From positions 1 to 6,927 of the forward strand of contig JAJKJG010000033.1 in assembly GCA_021154065.1 (NCBI GenBank): 6,927 nt of DNA, read 5' to 3'. Under the pieces are notes generated by a model. The model worked only from the letters and a program-made list of their open reading frames with translations, was not told the origin of the DNA and did no database searches. This document shows, in pieces, positions 1-6,644 of this stretch (position 1 is its first letter; each line of letters starts with the position of its first letter). The position numbers and the translations under genes are program-made. This stretch comes from Methylobacterium sp. Lineage in GTDB: Bacteria > Pseudomonadota > Alphaproteobacteria > Rhizobiales > Beijerinckiaceae.

Positions 1-328
1 CGCGCAGCGCAATGCAATGCACGCAATCGGGACGCTCGTTGCGCAAAATCGCCGCGAGCCGGCCCGCGGCGTAGCCCGCCGCCATGGGGTTGAGGCTGCG
101 CCGCTCGGCTTCGAGCGGGATGACGCGCGCGCCGACGTCTTCGATTGAGGCCCGGTGGTCGCGCACCCGCGTCACCACGACGACTTCGAGTCCAAGCTCC
201 CGCGCCGCCTGCGCCATCGGCAGGAAATGAGAGGCGAAAAACCAGTCCTCGGTCACGACGAACGCGGCTTTGCGAGCGCCCGACGCGGCAGGCGGAGCGT
301 TCGAAGAAGCGGCAAGGGTGGGCGGCAC
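1..328 (-). CDS. Group 4-like glycosyltransferase, N-terminal part (runs off the left edge)
   Basis: Read on the minus strand, this frame is open for 109 codons to the window edge. After an Ala/Pro/Ser-rich leader of about 18 residues it enters a Rossmann-type segment, KAAFVVTEDWFFASHFLPMA (about residues 20-39), then a second strand, LEVVVVTRVRDH, and later ERPDCVHCIALR. This FVVTEDW..SH.LP..A.AAR pattern is typical of the acceptor-side N-terminal domain of GT4 glycosyltransferases from Rhizobiales, which add sugars to lipopolysaccharide, exopolysaccharide or related glycans at the inner membrane. The C-terminal sugar-nucleotide domain lies outside the window, so donor and product cannot be named. 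No in-frame ATG precedes the conserved block. GTG at 328-326 is the most reasonable start, but it has no clear ribosome-binding site, and a second in-frame GTG (412-410) would add a low-quality extension. The gene is divergent from the SemiSWEET gene. Family call is fairly sure; start is not. Confidence 0.75.
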   Translation of the reverse strand, partial: MPPTLAASSNAPPAASGARKAAFVVTEDWFFASHFLPMAQAARELGLEVVVVTRVRDHRASIEDVGARVIPLEAERRSLNPMAAGYAAGRLAAILRNERPDCVHCIALR

Positions 329-442
329 AGAATAAGCGATGCTGGAAGGGAAGGGGGCCTTGTAGCAGCGTCGCCGCCCGGAGGGAACATCGCGGACGGC
401 TCCGCCGTTCACCGCCGGCTACGGGCGGCGGGAGAGCCATGC

Positions 443-739
443 ATGCAAGGCGGGTGGTGGGCGACGGCGCTTGGGACGATCGCAGGAATCTGTTCGACGG
501 TCAGCTTCGTGCCTCAGGTGATGAAAGCTTGGCGCGAAAGCGACACCGAGGCGATCTCGAAGCGCATGTACCTTGTGACGGTCACGGCCTTCGTGCTGTG
601 GTCGATCTACGGCGTCGTCATCGGCAGCCTGCCGATCATCGTTTTCAACCTGCTCAGCCTCGGCTTGAGCGGAACGATCCTGTTCCTGAAGCTGCGCAAC
701 CAGCGCCGCGAGGGGGAGAGAAGCGCACCCGCCGGATAG
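443..739 (+). CDS. SemiSWEET (MtN3/PQ-loop) sugar transporter subunit
   Basis: This 98-residue protein is the size of bacterial SemiSWEETs, which carry one three-helix bundle and dimerise in the inner membrane to move sugars down their gradient. Hydrophobic spans lie at about residues 7-28, 42-61 and 63-83. Span 1 contains the PQ motif (FVPQVMKAW, P24-Q25). Span 2 has W53 and Y56, and span 3 has N69; the W-to-N spacing of 16 matches the sugar-pocket Trp and Asn of characterised SemiSWEETs as I recall them. The C-terminus is a charged, cytosolic-looking tail (RNQRREGERSAPAG). The start at ATG 443 is preferred because GGGAGAG (430-436) sits six bases upstream; the overlapping ATG at 439 is in another frame. 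The gene stands alone, divergent from a glycosyltransferase and 77 bases before the topoisomerase gene. The transported sugar cannot be told from sequence. Confidence 0.88.
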   Translation: MQGGWWATALGTIAGICSTVSFVPQVMKAWRESDTEAISKRMYLVTVTAFVLWSIYGVVIGSLPIIVFNLLSLGLSGTILFLKLRNQRREGERSAPAG

Positions 740-816
740 GCGACGTCCGGCTGGGAACCGATTCAGCTGCGGGCCTGTTGGTATGAGTCCTTGTCGCGTG
801 CCCCGGAAATCCCACG

Positions 817-1998
817 GTGCTTGAGCCAGAGTCCGAAATCCAAACTATCGTCGACTCCCGCGATGCGGCCGAATCCGCCGGCCTGACATACGTCTCCGAC
901 GACGAGCGCGGCATCCGGCGCAAGCGGGTGGGCAAGGGATTCGTCTATCTCAAGCCGAACGGCGAACCCGTGCGCGACGCGGCCACGCTGGAGCGCATCC
1001 GCAAGCTCGCGATCCCACCGGCCTATACCGACGTGTGGATCTGCCTCAAGGCCAATGGCCACATCCAGGCCACAGGTCGAGACGCGAAAGGGCGCACGCA
1101 GTACCGTTACCATCCGGGATTCCGCGAAGTTCGCGAGAGCACGAAATACGAGCACATGATGGAGTTCGCGCGCGCGCTGCCGAGGGTGCGCGCCAAGCTC
1201 GCCGAGCACATGGGACTGCGCGGCCTGCCGCGCGAAAAAGTGCTCGCCACCGTCGTGCATCTCCTGGAAACCACGCTGATCCGAGTCGGCAACAACGACT
1301 ATGCCAAGGCGAACAAGAGCTACGGCCTCACCACCTTGCGCGATCCGCACGTCAAGGTAGACGGTTCTGAGCTTCGCTTCCAGTTCAAGGGCAAGAGTGG
1401 CAAGACGTGGCGGCTCCAAGTCAAGGATCGGCGCGTCGCCAAGATCGTCAAAGCGTGCCAGGATCTGCCCGGTCAGGAGCTGTTCCAGTACGTCGACGAG
1501 AACGGCGAGCGCAAAGACGTCACCTCGGCCGACGTGAACGCCTACCTGAAAGAAATCACCGGCCGCGACATCACGGCCAAGGATTTTCGCACCTGGGCCG
1601 GCACCGTGCTGGCGGCGCTCGCGCTCCAGGAGTTCGAGACCTTCGATACCGAAGCCAAGGCCAAGAAGAACGTGCGCGCCGCCATCGAGCGGGTGGCCTC
1701 ACGCCTCGGCAACACGCCCACGATCTGCCGCAAATGCTACATCCACCCGGAGATCCTGAGCTCCTATGCCGAAGGCGCGATGCTCCTGGAGGTCAAGAAC
1801 CAGCTCGAGGCGGAACTGCGCGAAGACCTCGCTTCGCTCAAGCCGGAGGAAGCGGCGGTGCTCGGCCTGTTGGAAGCCCGCCTGAACCGCACGTTGGGCG
1901 AGGGGGTGGACGGCGCCGCGCCCCTGGACAGGAAACCGGCGAAGCGGGCCCCGCGCCGCTCCGGCAAGACTACGTCCCGCGCGAAGACGGCGGCATGA
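817..1998 (+). CDS. DNA topoisomerase IB (bacterial/poxvirus-like)
   Basis: The 393-residue product relaxes supercoiled DNA by making a transient 3'-phosphotyrosyl nick, without ATP. An N-terminal DNA-binding part (about 20-110, with GLTYVSDDERGIRRKR and GKGFVYLKPNG) precedes the catalytic domain (about 115-330). All five active-site positions of the family can be placed: R156 (LIRVGNNDYA), K193 (FKGKSGK), R258 (KDFRTWAGT), N299 (LGNTP, where eukaryotic and poxvirus enzymes have His) and the nucleophile Y308 (CRKCYIHP). The last 25 residues are a Lys/Arg/Ala-rich tail (KPAKRAPRRSGKTTSRAKTAA), likely to touch DNA. Translation most likely begins at GTG 817, since no in-frame ATG occurs before residue 114 and GGAAA (805-809) lies seven bases upstream. 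The 3' end overlaps the convergent hydrolase gene by 29 bases. Bacterial TopIB is an accessory enzyme, sporadic outside alphaproteobacteria and a few other groups. No operon partner is evident. Confidence 0.93.
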   Translation: MLEPESEIQTIVDSRDAAESAGLTYVSDDERGIRRKRVGKGFVYLKPNGEPVRDAATLERIRKLAIPPAYTDVWICLKANGHIQATGRDAKGRTQYRYHPGFREVRESTKYEHMMEFARALPRVRAKLAEHMGLRGLPREKVLATVVHLLETTLIRVGNNDYAKANKSYGLTTLRDPHVKVDGSELRFQFKGKSGKTWRLQVKDRRVAKIVKACQDLPGQELFQYVDENGERKDVTSADVNAYLKEITGRDITAKDFRTWAGTVLAALALQEFETFDTEAKAKKNVRAAIERVASRLGNTPTICRKCYIHPEILSSYAEGAMLLEVKNQLEAELREDLASLKPEEAAVLGLLEARLNRTLGEGVDGAAPLDRKPAKRAPRRSGKTTSRAKTAA

Positions 1999-2641
1999 GG
2001 GTACGCTCGAGGAAAGCGGTGACGCGCCGCTCCGCGTCCGTTCGCGCCTCGCCGAACAAGACGTGCCCCTGGCCGGGGTAGACCATTGTTTCATGCGGCA
2101 CGCCGAGAGCCTTCAGGACGGCCTCGATCGCATAGGCGTTCGCGGCCGGCACGATCGGATCGGCGACCCCGTGCAGGATCAGGGTCGGCGGGAAGCGGAT
2201 CGTGTGCTCGAATCCCGGGGGCATGGGGCCGAAATAATCGACCACGGCCTTGACGCGGGCGTCCTGGCCCGCAACCGCGAGCGACAGGGCCGCGCCGAGC
2301 GAAAACCCGACGAGGCCGATCCGCTGCGGGTCGACGCCGGGCCGGCCTTGCAGCCAAGTGATCGCGTCGCTGAGGGTCTCCATCCAGGGGCGGACGTTGC
2401 GCTGCATGGTGGCGAACGAGGCCCACCGTTCGCCCGTGCGGTCGAGGTAATGAAGCAGCGCGACGTGGCAGCCCGCAGCGGCGATCGTCCGGGCGCCGTG
2501 TTGATATTCGTCGCCGCGCATGCTCAGGCCGTCCGCGCCGTGCAGCATCAGCACGGCCGGCCTGCGCTCCTTTGCGGACGAGCGCGCAGCCTCGAACCAG
2601 TCGACGGTGATCGGAACCCCGCCGCTCGTGAATCTTTCCAC
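1970..2641 (-). CDS. Dienelactone hydrolase-type alpha/beta hydrolase
   Basis: With the GTG start at 2641 the protein has 223 residues, normal for this family of cytosolic hydrolases acting on esters, lactones or related bonds. The alpha/beta-hydrolase landmarks occur in order: oxyanion segment LMLHGADG (residues about 31-38), nucleophile elbow GFSLG with S114, acid D161 in ILHGVADPIVP, and H193 in YPGQGHVLF. The nucleophile is Ser, not the Cys of classical dienelactone hydrolase, so activity on dienelactone itself should not be assumed. The frame is open to an ATG at 2794, but the extra 51 residues are Arg-rich and unlike any domain or signal peptide, whereas GGAGG stands eight bases before the GTG. 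The domain then begins immediately (ERFTSGGVPITVDWFEA). The gene converges on topoisomerase IB (29-base overlap) and is divergent from the MBL-fold gene. The substrate is unknown. Confidence 0.82.
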   Translation of the reverse strand: MERFTSGGVPITVDWFEAARSSAKERRPAVLMLHGADGLSMRGDEYQHGARTIAAAGCHVALLHYLDRTGERWASFATMQRNVRPWMETLSDAITWLQGRPGVDPQRIGLVGFSLGAALSLAVAGQDARVKAVVDYFGPMPPGFEHTIRFPPTLILHGVADPIVPAANAYAIEAVLKALGVPHETMVYPGQGHVLFGEARTDAERRVTAFLERTLMPPSSRGT

Positions 2642-2649
2642 GCGTATCG

Positions 2650-2654
2650 CCTCC
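2650..2654 (-). promoter_or_regulatory. Shine-Dalgarno GGAGG fixing the hydrolase start
   Basis: On the minus strand a perfect GGAGG ends eight bases before the GTG at 2641-2639. No comparable site precedes the upstream in-frame ATG at 2794. This is the reason for choosing the shorter 223-residue form. Confidence 0.65.
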
Positions 2655-2788
2655 GCTGCCTTGAGTTGCCCGGTTGAAGGAATTGAACGCGCAAGCCCGA
2701 GGTCGGCGACCAGGGCTCGTGCTCGAGTGAGGGACGCTGAAACCGTGGAGAGCAACCAAGGCCGTCGGCGCGTGGCCCAACCGCACAA

Positions 2789-2800
2789 GCCCATATGGGC
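2789..2800. repeat. 12-bp perfect palindrome in the divergent intergenic region
   Basis: GCCCATATGGGC reads the same on both strands and lies between the divergent hydrolase and MBL-fold genes (gap 2642-2887). It contains the upstream in-frame ATG of the hydrolase frame. A dimeric regulator could bind here, but a palindrome of this length can also occur by chance. I see no convincing -35/-10 pair for either gene in this gap. Confidence 0.35.
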
Positions 2801-2887
2801 CTTTGGGTTCGCAGCGCCACCGGCGCGAGCAACTTTTTCACGCTGCGGTCCGTTGAGCCTTCACGGCGACCTAAACGGAGCCTGGCG

Positions 2888-3727
2888 ATGCTGCGCGTCC
2901 ATCACCTCAACTGCGGCTGCATGTGCCCGCTCGGCGGCCGGCTCATGGACGGGTTCAGCCGCGGGCCGGCCGGGCTTCTGGTCTGCCATTGCCTGCTCGT
3001 CGAGACGAACGAAGGCTTGGCGCTCATCGACACCGGCTTCGGCATGCGGGACATGGAGCGGCCTTATGCGCGCCTGAGCCCGCTGTTCATCCATCTGAAC
3101 CGGATTCAGTTCGACAGGCGCGCGACGGCGCTGAGGCAGGTGGAACGGCTTGGCTTTTCGCGTCGGGACGTGCGCCATATCGTTCTGACCCACCTCGATT
3201 TTGATCACGCGGGCGGGCTTGAGGACTTTCCTGAGGCCGCCGTGCATGTGATGACCGCCGAGCGCCAAGCCGCGCAGGAGCGGCGCGGCTTTATCGCGCG
3301 CCGCCGGTACCGGCCCGAGCAGTGGGACGACGTGCGGCGCTGGCGCACGTACCGCTCCGGCGGCGAGCGCTGGTTCGGCTTTGAGGCCGTGCGCGATCTC
3401 GACGGGCTCCCGCCCGAAATCCTGATGATCCCGCTTCCCGGCCACACCAGGGGTCACGCCGGCGTCGCCATCCAGACGCCCGAAGGCTGGCTTCTCAATG
3501 CAGGCTACGCCTACTTCTTCCGCCACGAGATGGATCGCGAAAACCGCCAGTGCCCGCCAGGCGCGCGCGCCTATCAACGCATGATGGCCGTTGACCCCGA
3601 TCTGCATCGCCGCAACCAGGATCGCGTGCGCGCGCTCGCCCACGACCGCCGCGCGGGCGTTCGCATCTTTTGCAGTCACGATGCGGTCGAACTGGAGGCT
3701 TTGTCGCGGCTCTCGGCGCGCTCCTGA
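2888..3727 (+). CDS. MBL-fold metallo-hydrolase with atypical metal ligands
   Basis: The 279-residue protein has the metallo-beta-lactamase-fold plan of the lactonase/glyoxalase-II-like branch: N-terminal strand MLRVHHLNC, LIDTGFG (about 47-52), metal motif THLDFDHAGG (H102, D104, D106, H107), PGHTRGHAG (H186), and a late His in IFCSHDAVE (H264). The usual first motif is HxHxDH; here its second His is Asp, a variant I believe occurs in a subgroup of these proteins. The GDA segment that normally gives the metal-bridging Asp reads NAGYAYFF, with Tyr at residue 207. One metal site may therefore be altered or lost. The reaction could be lactone or thioester hydrolysis, but this is inference. The start at ATG 2888 has GGAG (2877-2880) seven bases upstream; the frame also extends to an ATG at 2795 without family-like sequence. 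It is divergent from the hydrolase and 140 bases before cydA. The N-terminus has a CGCMC cluster (residues 9-13). Confidence 0.8.
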   Translation: MLRVHHLNCGCMCPLGGRLMDGFSRGPAGLLVCHCLLVETNEGLALIDTGFGMRDMERPYARLSPLFIHLNRIQFDRRATALRQVERLGFSRRDVRHIVLTHLDFDHAGGLEDFPEAAVHVMTAERQAAQERRGFIARRRYRPEQWDDVRRWRTYRSGGERWFGFEAVRDLDGLPPEILMIPLPGHTRGHAGVAIQTPEGWLLNAGYAYFFRHEMDRENRQCPPGARAYQRMMAVDPDLHRRNQDRVRALAHDRRAGVRIFCSHDAVELEALSRLSARS

Positions 3728-3741
3728 CGGCTCGGACCGGG

Positions 3742-3818
3742 TTGACGGTGGGGCGCGGGCGCAGAATTCTGCGCCGTCGCGGCGAAAATCCGGGTAACGT
3801 CCAGGCGCGTCCTATACT
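3742..3818 (+). promoter_or_regulatory. Putative cydA promoter region
   Basis: The 140-base gap before cydA holds two promoter-like elements. TTGACG at 3742-3747 resembles a -35 box; 17 bases later AATTCT (3765-3770), inside the palindrome, would be a weak -10. Separately, TATACT at 3813-3818 resembles a -10 box 50 bases before the start codon, but no good -35 lies 16-18 bases upstream of it. I saw no FNR box (TTGAT-N4-ATCAA). Either element is a guess from consensus only. Confidence 0.3.
3758..3775. repeat. 18-bp perfect palindrome upstream of cydA (candidate operator)
   Basis: GGCGCAGAATTCTGCGCC is perfectly self-complementary, centred about 101 bases before the cydA start and 39 bases after the MBL-gene stop. 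As DNA it is a plausible site for a dimeric regulator. As RNA it could fold into a 7-bp GC-rich stem with an AATT loop, but no T-run follows, so it is a poor intrinsic terminator for the MBL gene. Confidence 0.5.
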
Positions 3819-3867
3819 CTCGTCACGGGCAACGCGGCCGAGATTCAGACGGCTAGGGAGACCATCG

Positions 3868-5316
3868 ATGGAGTTCGACGCGCTTTTCCTGTCGCGCATC
3901 CAGTTTGCGTTCACGATTTCGTTCCACATCATTTTCCCGGCTTTCACCATCGGCCTCGCGAGCTGGCTCGCCCGGCTTGAGTTCGAGTGGCTGCGCACGG
4001 GCAATCCCCAGTACAAAAACTTGTATAAGTTCTGGGTGAAGGTCTTCGCCGTCTCCTTCGGTCTCGGCGTGGTGTCCGGCATCGTGATGAGCTACCAGCT
4101 CGGCACCAACTGGTCGCGCTACTCCGAATTCGTCGGCAATGTGATCGGCCCGCTGATCGCCTATGAGGTGATCACCGCGTTCTGCCTGGAGGCAGGCTTT
4201 CTCGGCATCATGCTGTTCGGCTGGGAGCGGGTCGGCGACCGGCTGCACTTTGTCGCCACTTGCATGGTGGCGCTCGGAACCCTGATCTCGGCCTTCTGGA
4301 TTCTCTCGGCCAACTCCTGGATGCAGACGCCGGACGGGTTCCGCATCGAGAACGGCATCGCCCTGCCCGTGGATTGGTGGAAAATCGTTTTCAATCCATC
4401 GTTCCCGCTGCGCTACGCCCACATGGTCATGGGCTGTTTCCTCACCACGGCCTTTGCAGTCGGCGGCATGTCGGCTTGGATGCTCTTGCGTCATCCGCAT
4501 GACGCGCCCGAGGCTAAACTCGCCGGCGCGCGCCGCTCGCTGTCCATGGCGATGTGGTTCGCGGCGATCGTTACGCCGATCCAGATTTTCATCGGCGACA
4601 TGCATGGCCTTGGCGTTCTTAAACTGCAGCCGACCAAGCTCGCCGCGATCGAAGGCAACTGGGACCGGATGGCCAACATGCCGTTGCGCCTCTTCGCCAT
4701 CCCCGACCAGAAAGCTGAGACCAATCATTACGAGATCGCCGTTCCGAAGATCGGCAGCTACCTCCTCACGCACGCGTGGGACGGCGTCGTGCCGGGCCTG
4801 AAGGACGTGCCGCCTGATCAGCGCCCGCCGGTCTGGCCCGTGTTCTTCTCGTTCCGGATCATGGTCGGCATCGGCTTGACGATGCTGGCCGTGAGCCTCT
4901 GGAGCCTTTACCTGCGCTGGAAGGGCGCCCTCTTCACGAACCGCTTGTTCTTGTACGCAGCGATGCTGATGACGCCGACGGGGTTCGGCGCCGTCCTGTT
5001 CGGCTGGTTCACCGCCGAGATCGGCCGTCAGCCTTATGTTGTCTACGGCCACCTCCGCACGGCGGATGCGGTCTCGCCCGTCACGACAGGCGCCGTCACG
5101 ATCTCGCTCGCCACGTTCGTCGTCGCCTATCTGATCGTGTTCGGATTCGGCAGCTACTACTTGGCCAAGATCCTTCGCAAAGGTCCCGATCCGGTCGAGT
5201 CGATCCCTGGCGCCCGAAGCCCGGCCAAGAAGCCAAAGCGGCCGTTCTCGCTGCCCGACGAAGGTCTGGAAGGCGGCCCAGGACGCAAGGCGCCCCAGCC
5301 TCAACCTGCCGAATAG
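3868..5316 (+). CDS. cydA: Cytochrome bd-type quinol oxidase subunit I (short Q-loop, CIO-like)
   Basis: Subunit I binds the three haems and quinol of the inner-membrane oxidase that reduces O2 to water. The 482 residues hold about nine membrane spans. Expected ligands are in place: H20 and E100/E108 for the high-spin haems, H185 (RYAHM) and M332 (SFRIMVG) for haem b558. The quinol-site trio Q254, K257, E262 (QPTKLAAIE) and the GRQP motif (386-389) are also present. The loop between spans 6 and 7 lacks the long insert of the E. coli enzyme (522 residues), placing the protein in the short-Q-loop group that includes the cyanide-insensitive CioA (about 488). The C-terminus is an unusual Pro/Lys-rich cytosolic tail of about 45 residues. 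ATG 3868 follows AGGGAG (3855-3860) by seven bases; the frame is open further upstream but without family sequence. cydB follows after 11 bases. Whether the haems are bbd or bbb cannot be read from sequence. Confidence 0.97.
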   Translation: MEFDALFLSRIQFAFTISFHIIFPAFTIGLASWLARLEFEWLRTGNPQYKNLYKFWVKVFAVSFGLGVVSGIVMSYQLGTNWSRYSEFVGNVIGPLIAYEVITAFCLEAGFLGIMLFGWERVGDRLHFVATCMVALGTLISAFWILSANSWMQTPDGFRIENGIALPVDWWKIVFNPSFPLRYAHMVMGCFLTTAFAVGGMSAWMLLRHPHDAPEAKLAGARRSLSMAMWFAAIVTPIQIFIGDMHGLGVLKLQPTKLAAIEGNWDRMANMPLRLFAIPDQKAETNHYEIAVPKIGSYLLTHAWDGVVPGLKDVPPDQRPPVWPVFFSFRIMVGIGLTMLAVSLWSLYLRWKGALFTNRLFLYAAMLMTPTGFGAVLFGWFTAEIGRQPYVVYGHLRTADAVSPVTTGAVTISLATFVVAYLIVFGFGSYYLAKILRKGPDPVESIPGARSPAKKPKRPFSLPDEGLEGGPGRKAPQPQPAE

Positions 5317-5327
5317 GGAGAACCCGC

Positions 5328-6371
5328 ATGTTCGGCTTCGGAACGGAATACGTCGGCTGGGCTTTCTGGCTGCCAATCCTCTGGTCGGCGATCTTGGGCG
5401 TCGCCATCACGATGTACGTCATCGTCGACGGCTTCGACCTCGGCATCGGCATCATGTTCACCAACGCCGAGAGCGACAACTGGCGCGACCGCATGATGTT
5501 TTCGGTCGCCCCGATCTGGGATGGAAACGAGACCTGGCTGATCCTCGGCGGCGCCGGCCTGTTCTGCGTGTTCTCGGTTGCCTACGCGATCCTGATGCCG
5601 GCGCTCTACATCCCGATGCTGATCATGTTGATCGCGCTGATCTTCCGCGGCATCGCGTTCGAGTTCCGCTTCAAGGCCGACACGTCGAGGCGCGTCTGGG
5701 ATTACGCCTTCCATTACGGCTCGCTCTTGGCGACCTTTGCGCAAGGCATCGTGCTCGGCGCTTTCGTGCAGGGCTTCAAGGTTCAGGGCACGCAGTTCGC
5801 AGGCGGTACCTGGGATTGGCTGACGCCCTTCAGCATGGCGACCGGCGTCGGTCTCGTGTGCGGTTACGGTCTTTTGGGCTCGACGTGGTGCGTGATGAAG
5901 ACCACCGGCGAACTCGAAATCTGGTCGCGTCGGAAGGCGCTTCAATTCCTGATCGCCACGATCGTGATGATGGCGATCGTGAGCGCCTGGGTGCCTTTCC
6001 TCGGCCGGCAGATCGAGGCGCGGTGGTTCTCCTGGCCCAACATCGTCCTTTTGGCGCCGGTGCCGCTTCTGACCGCCTTTGTGGCCTACCGGATCTTTCG
6101 GACGCTGGAGGATGGGTATTCCACCGCGCCGTTCCTGCTCTCGATCGCCATGTTCCTGCTCGGATTCCTGGGCCTCGCCATCAGCCTATTCCCCTATATC
6201 GTGCCTCCGTCCATGACGATCTGGCAGGCGGCGAACACGGTGGACTCCCAGTTGTTCGTCCTCGTCGGCTACGCGCTGGCCCTGCCGATCACCTTCGCCT
6301 ACACGGCCTATGCCTACTATGTGTTCCGCGGCAAGGTCGCCGAGGAGATCACGGGCGGCGGATACGGCTGA
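5328..6371 (+). CDS. cydB: Cytochrome bd-type quinol oxidase subunit II
   Basis: Subunit II is the haem-free or haem-poor partner of CydA that completes and stabilises the oxidase in the inner membrane. The 347 residues are close to CioB length (about 335) and shorter than E. coli CydB (379); about eight membrane spans are visible. Conserved landmarks include the span-1 motif VDGFDLGIG (D34, D37), APIWDGNETWL (W64, D65, N67), the FRG element with R107 and, near the end, LFPYIVPPSMTIW. ATG 5328 is preceded at seven bases by AGGGAG (5315-5320), which overlaps the cydA stop codon, so the two genes are surely cotranscribed and translated at matched levels. The stop codon TGA overlaps the next start by one base. 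The name cioB would fit equally well given the short-loop CydA. Confidence 0.96.
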   Translation: MFGFGTEYVGWAFWLPILWSAILGVAITMYVIVDGFDLGIGIMFTNAESDNWRDRMMFSVAPIWDGNETWLILGGAGLFCVFSVAYAILMPALYIPMLIMLIALIFRGIAFEFRFKADTSRRVWDYAFHYGSLLATFAQGIVLGAFVQGFKVQGTQFAGGTWDWLTPFSMATGVGLVCGYGLLGSTWCVMKTTGELEIWSRRKALQFLIATIVMMAIVSAWVPFLGRQIEARWFSWPNIVLLAPVPLLTAFVAYRIFRTLEDGYSTAPFLLSIAMFLLGFLGLAISLFPYIVPPSMTIWQAANTVDSQLFVLVGYALALPITFAYTAYAYYVFRGKVAEEITGGGYG

Positions 6372-6496
6372 TGGCGCAAGACCGCGAGCCGGCCAAAGGC
6401 TTTTGGCGGCTCGCCTGGTTCATTGGCTTCTATGCCCTGAGCCTCGTCGCCTTTGCGGCCCTGGTTTACGGACTGAGAGCGATCATTCCACGCTGA
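6371..6496 (+). CDS. DUF2474 single-span protein, small subunit of the bd oxidase
   Basis: This 41-residue gene starts on the last base of the cydB stop (TGATG), so its translation is probably coupled to cydB; only a weak GGCGG lies upstream. The protein has a short charged N-terminus (MAQDREPAKG) and one membrane helix at about residues 11-35 (FWRLAWFIGFYALSLVAFAA then LVYGL), ending RAIIPR. Size, the F.RL.WF....LSL.A...L pattern and position match the DUF2474 family found after cydB in CIO-type operons. It takes the place that CydX/CydS-type microproteins hold in other bd oxidases, where they contact subunit I and stabilise the haems. That role for DUF2474 here is inference from position and topology. 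Such a short gene is easily missed by gene callers. Confidence 0.85.
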   Translation: MAQDREPAKGFWRLAWFIGFYALSLVAFAALVYGLRAIIPR

Positions 6497-6608
6497 GGCT
6501 TGTTCAGGCACGTGGACGCCGGCGCGCCGCGGATCTTGTGCGACAGCGAGTCGGGTCGAAAATCCGGCTTGCTGGGAATCGGCTCCAGGCCGGAACAGCG
6601 CGGTTGTC
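6497..6608. other. Intergenic stretch after the cyd operon
   Basis: No supported gene is visible in these 112 bases. A 10-bp palindrome (CGGCGCGCCG, 6520-6529) is present but no T-run follows, so I cannot point to an intrinsic terminator for the operon. Open frames that cross this stretch have no recognisable protein pattern. Confidence 0.5.
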
Positions 6609-6644
6609 ATGGCGTTCCGCAAGGAAACGCAAAGAAGACGCCCC

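Noticed and set aside
145..786. 213-codon plus-strand frame overlapping the glycosyltransferase and SemiSWEET genes, including ATG 439
   Set aside because: The product is Arg/Pro-rich without fold pattern, and it overlaps two genes with recognisable families in other frames.
763..1419. 218-codon minus-strand frame opposite the topoisomerase gene
   Set aside because: It mirrors the coding frame of TopIB, whose active-site motifs are complete; the antisense product has no recognisable pattern.
2063..2677. 204-codon plus-strand frame opposite the hydrolase
   Set aside because: The minus-strand hydrolase has a full catalytic triad; this frame is its shadow with low-complexity Arg/Gly composition.
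2861..3679. 272-codon minus-strand frame opposite the MBL-fold gene
   Set aside because: It is a shadow of the MBL gene, which has ordered metal-binding motifs and a good ribosome-binding site.
3853..5376. 507-codon open frame on the minus strand opposite cydA
   Set aside because: It is antisense to a certain cydA, extremely rich in Arg, His and Asp without any domain pattern, and arises from the GC-biased third positions of the real gene.
6520..6529. Palindrome CGGCGCGCCG as a terminator after the cyd operon
   Set aside because: The stem is short with no room for a proper loop and there is no T-run; such GC palindromes are common in this base composition.
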